Below the pieces are notes generated by a model. The model did not search any database. It saw only the letters and a list, made by a program, of their open reading frames with translations, and was not told the origin of the DNA. 7,355 nucleotides of DNA from Thermoplasmata archaeon (GTDB lineage Archaea > Thermoplasmatota > Thermoplasmata > Thermoplasmatales > Thermoplasmataceae): the NCBI GenBank assembly GCA_021845325.1, contig JAKBRR010000079.1:1-7355 (forward strand), written 5' to 3'. Made by a program: the position numbers and the translations under genes. Of this stretch, positions 1 through 5,407 are shown one piece after another (within the stretch, counting starts at the first letter, position 1; each line of letters opens with the position of its first letter).

Positions 1-501
1 ATCAAGCACTGACATTACGAAGTATGTGAGCATCAGAAGTCCTATGAGAACCAGTATAAAGGCTGCCTCAAAACCGTTGAATCCCTGATATCTTTTTATC
101 TTGAGTCCCCATCTTCTCACAGCAGCATAAATAACATCTGCAATTACGATGCCAGCAAATATATTTACAGTGAAAAAGATAATATCAGAAAGGATGCCGG
201 GAGAAAATAGCTGATGTGCAAATATTGTAACATAGAAGAAATCAATTGAGTATGCTCCAAAAACTATGAATCCCCAGAACATAAGTGCATGCATTATTCC
301 TGCAAAGGGGTCTTTAAAGAGTTTCCCCTGAAGAAATACATTTCTTATGAGGATGTAGATTCTTCTCCCCAGATCGAGTTTCATTCGAGGTTTTTTCAAT
401 GGGATTTTAATTGCATCCCATAGAATTTCATATAATTTATAGAAGAAAGCAAACACCGCAATAAGTATACCTGCGAGCACTAGAACCGAAACTAAATTCA
501 T
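1..501 (-). CDS. Membrane-bound Fe-S oxidoreductase (putative ETF:menaquinone oxidoreductase), N-terminal part
   Basis: The frame is open from an ATG at 501 to the left edge, giving 167 residues with no stop; the C-terminus is outside the window. The visible part is an integral membrane domain with four likely helices, at about residues 4-22, 66-90, 106-128 and 146-166. The segment GKLFKDPFAGIMHALMFWGF (58-77) resembles the NarI/HdrE-like cytochrome b domain found at the N-terminus of membrane-bound CCG-domain Fe-S oxidoreductases. H71, and possibly H96, are candidate heme b ligands. In that family a cytoplasmic part with two [4Fe-4S] clusters and CCG motifs follows; it would lie off-window. 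Family members next to etfAB are proposed to transfer electrons from reduced ETF to menaquinone, and the etfBA neighbourhood supports that role here. No other in-frame start lies just upstream. A lone NarI-like subunit or another Hdr-like protein remains possible until the C-terminus is seen. Confidence 0.75.
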   Translation of the reverse strand, partial: MNLVSVLVLAGILIAVFAFFYKLYEILWDAIKIPLKKPRMKLDLGRRIYILIRNVFLQGKLFKDPFAGIMHALMFWGFIVFGAYSIDFFYVTIFAHQLFSPGILSDIIFFTVNIFAGIVIADVIYAAVRRWGLKIKRYQGFNGFEAAFILVLIGLLMLTYFVMSVLD

Positions 502-553
502 ATCAAGGCACCATTTTTGGATCTTTCCGATCCTATTTTGTAGATAAAGGTAA

Positions 554-581
554 GGTTAAAAAAGTAATCGATTTCGACATA
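554..581 (-). promoter_or_regulatory. Putative promoter/operator of the membrane oxidoreductase gene, with shared TCGAAATCGA box
   Basis: On the minus strand the box TATGTCGAAATCGA (581-568) is followed by an AT-rich stretch, TTACTTTTTTAACC. The same 14 bases precede a similar TTTTAAC stretch upstream of the thiolase gene at 4157-4170. The core TCGA-AA-TCGA is a short dyad. The element lies downstream of the T-rich tract after etfA and about 55-80 nt before the ATG at 501. This suggests that the membrane oxidoreductase gene has its own promoter in addition to any read-through. Calling it an operator or promoter element is inference from the repeated sequence and its position. Confidence 0.5.
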
Positions 582-600
582 CGCTACATTTGGTCTTTAA

Positions 601-624
601 AAAAGAAAAATAAAAGTAGAAAAA
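601..624 (-). terminator. Oligo-T terminator after etfA
   Basis: Immediately after the etfA TGA, the minus strand carries T runs of 5, 4, 5 and 6, broken by single A, C or G residues or short mixes. Intrinsic archaeal termination works on such T tracts without a hairpin. It probably ends or attenuates etfBA transcripts before the membrane oxidoreductase gene. Some read-through is possible, because the next gene lies on the same strand. Confidence 0.55.
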
Positions 625-1515
625 TCAGGACAATTTTTCCACTATTTTTGGGATTATCTGATAAAGATCTCCAACAAGACCATAATCCGCTTCTTCGAAA
701 ATTGGAGCGGTTTTATCTTTGTTTATGGCAATAACAGTTTTAGATCCCCTCATACCTGCTATGTGCTGTATCTGTCCGGAAACACCTATTCCAACATATA
801 TGGCGGGTCTGACTTTTTTCCCCGACAATCCTATCTGTCTATCCTCACCAAGCCACTGGTAGTCAAGGCATACTGGCCTGGAACCTGCAATTTCTCCATG
901 AACGGCCTCGACTAAAGGCTTAACAGATTCTATCCCCTCTTTCTTTCCGAGGCCCCTACCGATGCAAACTATAATTTTCGCATCTTCAATGTTGCTGCCT
1001 TCGGCCTTTTTGGACTGTCTGCTGAGTATTTTTATTTTAGATTGCGGTGCATCTATGGAAACAACTTCAGAAGTTTTTTCTGATTTTATGGCGTCTGAAA
1101 TACCTGGAGATACAGTGAATATTTTAGCTTGAGATTCCTCCTCAAGAACTGTTTTACCTCCAAGATAGAATCTTTTCGTTACCGCCTTTGAACCATCAAA
1201 GGAAATCTCGTTGATTTCAGGGACAATTCCCACTCCCAATGAAACTGATAGAATACCTGCAGCCTCTCTTCCCAGAATTGATGAACTCAGGAAAATACTA
1301 TCCGCGCCTTCTTTTTTAAACAACTCTTCCAGGAGCTTTGCTGCACTGTCAGAAAGAATATCTCCCTTAATGGAGTATATTCTTGAAGCTCCAAAATTTG
1401 CTGCCTCGGAAGATGATTTTTCAATACCAACCCCAATAACCTCCCCTTTCTCCCTCAGGTATGTGATCATCTGACTGAGTGAACCAAGGTTCTCAGAGAA
1501 CACTAAAAATTTCAT
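625..1515 (-). CDS. etfA: Electron transfer flavoprotein alpha subunit
   Basis: This 296-residue protein has the usual length of EtfA. It forms a soluble heterodimer with EtfB and carries the FAD that accepts electrons from acyl-CoA dehydrogenases. The N-terminal Rossmann-like domain covers about 1-165. The FAD domain follows from about 178, with GSRPVCLD (211-218), QIGLSG (227-232), the family signature IYVGIGVSGQIQH (239-251), AIN at 263-265 and the closing DYGLVGDL (277-284). In mitochondrial ETF the equivalent of 227-232 reads Q-x-G-Q-T-G; here it is Q-I-G-L-S-G, so the flavin-facing hydroxyl is kept as Ser231 while Gln becomes Leu230. The start overlaps the etfB stop by four bases (ATGA) and has a strong Shine-Dalgarno, so the two are translationally coupled. 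A membrane quinone reductase lies downstream instead of fixC/fixX, which favours ordinary non-bifurcating electron transfer, but this is not proven. Confidence 0.95.
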   Translation of the reverse strand: MKFLVFSENLGSLSQMITYLREKGEVIGVGIEKSSSEAANFGASRIYSIKGDILSDSAAKLLEELFKKEGADSIFLSSSILGREAAGILSVSLGVGIVPEINEISFDGSKAVTKRFYLGGKTVLEEESQAKIFTVSPGISDAIKSEKTSEVVSIDAPQSKIKILSRQSKKAEGSNIEDAKIIVCIGRGLGKKEGIESVKPLVEAVHGEIAGSRPVCLDYQWLGEDRQIGLSGKKVRPAIYVGIGVSGQIQHIAGMRGSKTVIAINKDKTAPIFEEADYGLVGDLYQIIPKIVEKLS

Positions 1516-2255
1516 TTCATCCCCTCCTTGAGTACCTTTACAACCTCTGGAATACCCTTATCCATATCCTCGAAAACGAGCTTCTTCCTCTCACTTCTTG
1601 GGGCTCTGTTAGAAACGAGAGTTACTGCCTTTGAAATAACCGGAGCTATTTTTTCAGTCTTTATGGGCTTTCTTCCAGCCGCCATAATCTGCATAACTGG
1701 GGGAAGTCTTGGCTCATTTATTTCCTGACTTATGGAAACTATGGATGGCATTGGAGATTCTATCTCTATGTTATCCTCTTCAAGAATTCTAGTTACCTTC
1801 ACTGTAGTTCCTGTTACCTCGATCTTACCGGCATTTCCTAAAAGCGGCTCATTGAGAAGGGCCGAAAGCATTCCAGGTATTAAACCGGTAATTGAATCTG
1901 CAGACTGGTTTCCCAGGATTACAAGATCGTGTTTGATCTCTTTGATTTTTGTTGCAAGTACTCTTGCTGTATTTGCTGGGTTATTCTCCTCATAGCCGTC
2001 TATGATGATCCCCTCATCCGCTCCTATTGCAAAGGCCTTTTTCATTATGGCTGATGATTGTTCATTGCCAAGGAGAATTGCGGTTACCTTACCTTTGTAT
2101 TTCTCCTTTAATCTTACAGCCTCTTCTACCGCATGTTCGCTAAGAATCTCAACAGTTTTCGGAACATTCTTTATCATTGGTTCCCTTGTGTTGGAGTCTA
2201 TCTTTACCTGTTCCAGATCAGGCATCTGCTTAATCAGAACTATGACATCTACCAT
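1512..2255 (-). CDS. etfB: Electron transfer flavoprotein beta subunit
   Basis: EtfB of 247 residues, starting MVDVIVLIKQMPD, which matches the conserved family N-terminus. It pairs with EtfA and binds a nucleotide (AMP in ordinary ETFs, a second FAD in bifurcating ones). Visible family features are the KQMPD start, HAVEEAVRLKEK (41-52), AFAIGADEGIII (74-85), DLVILGNQSAD (110-120), the EtfB signature region RILEEDNIEIESPMPSIVS (156-174), and EPRLPPVMQIMAAGRKPI (181-198). The nucleotide-binding loop that often reads DGDTxQxGP is DSITGLIPG here (120-128), a divergent form. The frame stays open upstream to a TTG at 2303, but that would add 16 lysine-rich residues encoded from the TATA element itself, so I prefer the ATG at 2255 with an AAGGT seven bases upstream. 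It is the first gene of the etfBA transcript and overlaps etfA by four bases. Confidence 0.94.
   Translation of the reverse strand: MVDVIVLIKQMPDLEQVKIDSNTREPMIKNVPKTVEILSEHAVEEAVRLKEKYKGKVTAILLGNEQSSAIMKKAFAIGADEGIIIDGYEENNPANTARVLATKIKEIKHDLVILGNQSADSITGLIPGMLSALLNEPLLGNAGKIEVTGTTVKVTRILEEDNIEIESPMPSIVSISQEINEPRLPPVMQIMAAGRKPIKTEKIAPVISKAVTLVSNRAPRSERKKLVFEDMDKGIPEVVKVLKEGMK
1521..1529 (-). promoter_or_regulatory. Shine-Dalgarno of etfA
   Basis: The minus strand reads AAGGAGGGG inside the end of etfB, about five to seven bases before the etfA ATG at 1515. It is a near-perfect match to the archaeal anti-SD and fixes the etfA start within the ATGA overlap. Confidence 0.8.
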
Positions 2256-2262
2256 TTTCTTT

Positions 2263-2267
2263 ACCTT
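2263..2267 (-). promoter_or_regulatory. Shine-Dalgarno deciding the etfB start
   Basis: AAGGT on the minus strand, followed by seven bases (AAAGAAA) and then the ATG at 2255. It supports this start over the upstream TTG at 2303, which has no comparable element. Confidence 0.6.
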
Positions 2268-2288
2268 AATGGAGATGTTCTTACGTTC

Positions 2289-2300
2289 TTTATATTTTTC
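2289..2300 (-). promoter_or_regulatory. TATA-box promoter of etfBA
   Basis: The minus strand reads GAAAAATATAAA, an A-rich BRE-like stretch running into an archaeal TATA box (AATATAAA at 2296-2289). It lies about 39 nt before the etfB ATG. Transcription starting 22-27 nt downstream would leave a leader of about 10-17 nt containing the Shine-Dalgarno. The element was identified by eye only. Confidence 0.6.
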
Positions 2301-2385
2301 CAATTAATGTTAAGGCATTGTCAGAAAATGAGGATTTACCTGGATTAACTGTAACTTATGAACCTGCATGTATAATAAACAAAGT

Positions 2386-2415
2386 TTTTCCGGGTGAATA
2401 ATTTTCCGGTGGAAA
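2386..2415. repeat. Two TTTTCCGG copies with overlapping TTTCC-GGT-GGAAA palindrome
   Basis: TTTTCCGG occurs at 2386-2393 and again at 2402-2409, 16 bases apart. The second copy is part of a 13-bp inverted repeat, TTTCC GGT GGAAA (2403-2415), with perfect 5-bp arms. The layout resembles a pair of regulator half-sites in a divergent promoter region. No regulator gene is visible, so any function is speculative. Confidence 0.35.
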
Positions 2416-2468
2416 TACAAAATACTTACAACGGACAATTATTCTGAAGTATGAAATGGAACTGCACC

Positions 2469-2510
2469 ATTCATTGATGTCCTTTCTATCATATTAAAAT
2501 CTCAATGAAT
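2469..2510. repeat. 9-bp perfect inverted repeat flanking an AT-rich TATA-like core
   Basis: ATTCATTGA (2469-2477) and TCAATGAAT (2502-2510) are exact reverse complements separated by 24 nt. The spacer includes TATCATATTAAAAT, which could act as a TATA element in either direction. It could be an operator bracketing a promoter or a hairpin with a long loop. No T tract follows, so a terminator is unlikely. Confidence 0.4.
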
Positions 2511-2630
2511 ACAGCCCATTATAGTTAGATGAGGTATTTGTTATTCCAGGAGCGCTTTCAGTTCATTCTGCGCGTCAAGTTAAAGTAAATGCCTGTAAAT
2601 AACTGCGAAGTCCTCAGATGGACAACTGAA

Positions 2631-2640
2631 AAACTAAATA
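2631..2640 (+). promoter_or_regulatory. TATA-like element of the MFS gene (leaderless start)
   Basis: AAACTAAATA is centred about 25 nt before the GTG at 2661, the distance at which archaeal transcription begins. The mRNA would then start at or next to the start codon, and no Shine-Dalgarno is visible before it (TTCCTTTGCT). This supports a leaderless GTG start. The element is a weak match to the TATA consensus. Confidence 0.4.
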
Positions 2641-2660
2641 GGAAATAAAATTCCTTTGCT

Positions 2661-4112
2661 GTGGAGAAAGGCAGGAGACTATCAAGCCACGCAACTGCAA
2701 CTATTATCATAATGGCAATAATGGGTATACTTGTTAATTACGTAGAGACGATGATTACACCTGCCTTGCCAATTTTAAAAGCAGATTTCAATGCATCTTA
2801 TGATTCTCTATCATGGATAATCACCGCTTATGTAATTTCAGGCACCGTTTCAGCAGCAATCTTTGGAAGACTCGCTGACATGTATGGCAAAAAGAGGATA
2901 TTCATGCTTTTATCCTTAATCTACGCCATAGCAGTATCTTTCGGAGGGTTCGCAACCACGCTGGAGGAATTCATTGCAATCAGGGCAGTTCAGGGCCTCG
3001 GTATGGGAATGTTTCCTGTGGCATTTGCCCTGCTGAACGATCAGGTTCCGAAGGAGGAACTACCTCTTGCGCAGGGTATATTAAGCTCGACATTTACGGC
3101 AGGGGCAGCCCTTGGATTAGTCCTTGGAGCCTGGATAACACAAACATATGAATGGGAATATTCCTATCACTCTGCCATCCCGGTGGCATTTGGTCTGTTA
3201 ATTGCGTCATACCTATATTTGAGGGATAACAGCCAGAGAACAAAGTCCACCATAGATTTTCTTGGAATCAGTCTCATATCCAGTGGTGTTGTCCTATTGA
3301 TTCTCGGTCTTTCCGAGGGTCAGTCATGGGGATGGTACAGCCTCTCAATTGAAATAACGTTCATCATGTCAGCGATCCTTCTATTTCTATTTATACTGGT
3401 TGAATCGAGGAGGTCTCAACCATTCATAAGCATGAAACTGATGAGAATCAGAAATGTATTTTTGTCCAATTTTACCGGTCTTTTCGCCATGGCAGCAATG
3501 TTTTTCCTCTTTTACAGCGTTCCTCCACTTCTGGAGGACCCTTCACCTGCCGGTTTTCAGCTAAGCATATTCAACTCCGGGTTAACAATGCTCCCGGCAG
3601 CGCTGGCCTCAATGATTTTTGCCCCGGTTGCAGCAGTGGTGACAAAGAGGTTAAGCCCTAAATTATCCATTGAAATTGGAAGTGTAGTACTCTTTCTTTC
3701 TTACATTGGACTCTACTACTTCCGGGCATCTCCCTTGGAAATTACGGAAGACGCCACCATTCTTGGAATAGGACTTTCATTCATTTTCGTAGGGATGATT
3801 AATATCCTACTGGTATCAACACCGGCTGGAGACGCAGGAGCATCAACCGGGATGAACGTAGTATTCAGGAATATAGGTTCTGCAGTTGCACCTGCAATTA
3901 GCGGTGTTTTCGAAACGATGTATGAAGTAAAGATAATCACAGGGGTAAACTCCCTTGGAATGCCGGAATACTCTTTGTTTCCAGATCATACAGCTTTCAG
4001 TTATATCTTCCTTACTGGAATGGCGTTCCTGCTGGTCTCCATTATTTTCACATTATTCATGAAAGTACCGGGGAAGGAAAATAACCCTAACAATCTGCGG
4101 AATACCCGTTGA
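2661..4112 (+). CDS. MFS transporter, DHA2 (EmrB/QacA-like) 14-TM family
   Basis: This is a 483-residue polytopic membrane protein that probably exports small molecules by proton antiport. Length and hydrophobic spacing fit the 14-helix DHA2 group. A short basic, cytoplasmic-type N-terminus precedes TM1 (about 12-37). The loop motif A is clear at 69-79 (GRLADMYGKKR), and motif B is at 108-116 (RAVQGLGMG). The antiporter motif C region is altered: GAALGLVLGAW (148-158) has Leu153 where the family usually has Pro in GPxxGG. The C-terminal half keeps the family features STPAGDAGASTGMNVVFRNIG (386-406). The GTG start gives a sensible N-terminus; an ATG at residue 18 would cut into TM1. It stands alone between the divergent etf genes and the thiolase operon. 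Its substrate cannot be read from the sequence, and a link to lipid or drug export would be guesswork. Confidence 0.85.
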   Translation: MEKGRRLSSHATATIIIMAIMGILVNYVETMITPALPILKADFNASYDSLSWIITAYVISGTVSAAIFGRLADMYGKKRIFMLLSLIYAIAVSFGGFATTLEEFIAIRAVQGLGMGMFPVAFALLNDQVPKEELPLAQGILSSTFTAGAALGLVLGAWITQTYEWEYSYHSAIPVAFGLLIASYLYLRDNSQRTKSTIDFLGISLISSGVVLLILGLSEGQSWGWYSLSIEITFIMSAILLFLFILVESRRSQPFISMKLMRIRNVFLSNFTGLFAMAAMFFLFYSVPPLLEDPSPAGFQLSIFNSGLTMLPAALASMIFAPVAAVVTKRLSPKLSIEIGSVVLFLSYIGLYYFRASPLEITEDATILGIGLSFIFVGMINILLVSTPAGDAGASTGMNVVFRNIGSAVAPAISGVFETMYEVKIITGVNSLGMPEYSLFPDHTAFSYIFLTGMAFLLVSIIFTLFMKVPGKENNPNNLRNTR

Positions 4113-4156
4113 TAGGGCTGTGTTTAAGGGTAATATTAACTCAGTCTATATTAAAA

Positions 4157-4184
4157 TATGTCGAAATCGAAAGATTATTTTAAC
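4157..4184 (+). promoter_or_regulatory. Putative promoter/operator of the thiolase-ACAD operon, with shared TCGAAATCGA box
   Basis: TATGTCGAAATCGA (4157-4170) is followed by AAGATTATTTTAAC, a weak TATA-like stretch centred about 36 nt before the thiolase ATG. The same 14-base box followed by TTTTAAC lies in front of the membrane oxidoreductase gene on the opposite strand (581-568). It may be a regulator site or an unusual BRE/TATA arrangement. Its recurrence before two functionally linked genes is the main support. Confidence 0.5.
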
Positions 4185-4213
4185 TGATTCATAATACATG
4201 GTACGGTAATCAA

Positions 4214-5407
4214 ATGGCAAAGGAAAATGAAGTTTATATAGTGGGTTACAAAAGAAGTGCTTTTTCGAGATCGAGGCCGTCTGAACCTGAGCGGGATGCA
4301 TTCAATAATATAAGAATGGATGAGGCTCTGGGAATGTTGATCAGGAATATCATTAAAGATACAGGAATTAGAGAGGGAGAGATCAATGATGTCATAACAG
4401 GATGTGCATTACAGGCCGATGAAAACTGGACATACGGGGGAAGACATCCAGCTTTTCTTGCAGGATTGCCTTTCAATGTGACAAGTATGTCTCTTGACCG
4501 CGCTTGTTCCTCATCATTAAATGCAATAACCATAGGGGCTATGGAAATCATGACACAAAATGCTGAGATCGTTTTTGCAGGCGGTATGGAACACATGACT
4601 CATATGCCATTAAACAACAATCCTCATATTAAACCAAACATGAAGCTCTTATTGAGGCCGGAATATGCAAAATATCAGATGAGTACATCATATTCCATGG
4701 GTCTAACTGCGGAAAAACTGGCTGAGAAGTCTGGAATAACCAGGGAGGAAATGGATAAATTCTCCTATGAAAGCCATGTTCTGGCGAAAAAGGCACAGGA
4801 TAGTAATTTTCTAAAAAAAGAAATTCTTCCAATCAAGGTAGAATATCAGGGGTCGGAAAAATCAATAGATGAAGACCAGAGCATAAGGAAAGACGTGACG
4901 ATTGAAGGGTTTAGCAGTCTTAAGCCTGCGTTCAAAGAAGGCGGAAAAATAACGGCCGGAAATTCATCACCGCTTAATGCGGGCGCTTCAGCCGTTGCAC
5001 TTATGAGCGGTAAGAAGGTTGATGAATACGGCTTAAAGCCAATTGCAAGAATCAGATCATTTGCATGGGCAGGGGTAGATCCTTCAATAATGGGTGAAGG
5101 TCCGGTTCCAGCTTCCAAACTTGCTCTTCAGAGAGCGGGACTCTCAAGCGATGATATCGATCTTTGGGAAATAAACGAAGCTTTTGCTGTTGTAGCGTTA
5201 AATGCAATGAAGGAGTTCAAAATCCCCAGAGACAAGGTCAACGTGAACGGCGGGGCCGTAGCCATAGGGCATCCTCTGGGAGCAAGTGGCGCAAGGCTGG
5301 CGGGAACACTGGCAAACAGTCTCGTTGACAGGGGTAAGAAACTTGGCCTCGCAACACTATGCGTGGGGGGAGGACAGGGATATTCTACCATATTGGAGAG
5401 GATGTAA
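4214..5407 (+). CDS. Acetyl-CoA C-acyltransferase (3-ketoacyl-CoA thiolase)
   Basis: This 397-residue protein has the standard length of a thiolase. It would cleave 3-ketoacyl-CoA with CoA to give acetyl-CoA and a shortened acyl-CoA, the last step of beta-oxidation. The acylated nucleophile is Cys98 in DRACSSSLNA (95-104). The other catalytic elements are present: NEAF (321-324), GHPLG with His353 (352-356) and Cys383 in CVGGGQG (383-389). GGMEHMTHMP (123-132) and TAGNSSPLNAGASAV (247-261) are also family segments. Family members usually have Gly three residues after the Cys (CxSG); here it is Ser101. The Cys/His/Cys set and the absence of a DUF35 partner separate it from the SCP2-like archaeal thiolases of the mevalonate pathway. 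It is the first gene of an operon with two acyl-CoA dehydrogenases, the first of which begins directly after its stop. A biosynthetic acetoacetyl-CoA thiolase is possible but less likely in this context. Confidence 0.9.
   Translation: MAKENEVYIVGYKRSAFSRSRPSEPERDAFNNIRMDEALGMLIRNIIKDTGIREGEINDVITGCALQADENWTYGGRHPAFLAGLPFNVTSMSLDRACSSSLNAITIGAMEIMTQNAEIVFAGGMEHMTHMPLNNNPHIKPNMKLLLRPEYAKYQMSTSYSMGLTAEKLAEKSGITREEMDKFSYESHVLAKKAQDSNFLKKEILPIKVEYQGSEKSIDEDQSIRKDVTIEGFSSLKPAFKEGGKITAGNSSPLNAGASAVALMSGKKVDEYGLKPIARIRSFAWAGVDPSIMGEGPVPASKLALQRAGLSSDDIDLWEINEAFAVVALNAMKEFKIPRDKVNVNGGAVAIGHPLGASGARLAGTLANSLVDRGKKLGLATLCVGGGQGYSTILERM
5395..5401 (+). promoter_or_regulatory. Shine-Dalgarno of the first ACAD gene
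   Basis: GGAGAGG inside the last codons of the thiolase gene, six bases before the ATG at 5408. It allows reinitiation directly after the thiolase TAA and fixes the ACAD start. Confidence 0.7.

Larger units (their letters stand above)
2256..2660. other. Divergent intergenic region without a supported gene
   Basis: This 405-nt stretch separates the etfB start (minus) from the MFS transporter start (plus). It contains the etfB TATA region near 2289-2300, a CCGG-containing repeat cluster near 2386-2415, a 9-bp inverted repeat at 2469-2510 flanking an AT-rich element, and an AT-rich element at 2631-2640 upstream of the transporter. Stop codons break all frames into short pieces, and I see no tRNA-like or other recognisable RNA gene. 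It is unusually long compared with the tight spacing elsewhere in the window. Confidence 0.6.

Noticed and set aside
1211..2348. Plus-strand frames of 66-101 codons opposite etfA and etfB
   Set aside because: They are shadows of the etf genes; the one extending to 2348 adds only a few residues beyond the etfB start and has no supporting features.
2541..2579. Minus-strand stretch reading LDAQNELKALLE followed by a stop, which looks protein-like
   Set aside because: It is only 12 codons between two stops with no start. It could be the relic of a lost gene tail but is too short to support.
2641..2654. GGAA-ATAAAA-TTCC inverted repeat just before the MFS start
   Set aside because: Arms of four bases are expected by chance in AT-rich sequence, and the TATA-like element nearby explains the base composition.
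4124..4155. Possible terminator after the MFS gene, with the palindrome TAATATTA
   Set aside because: There is no T tract after the MFS stop, and the 8-bp AT palindrome is weak. It may simply be AT-rich promoter DNA.
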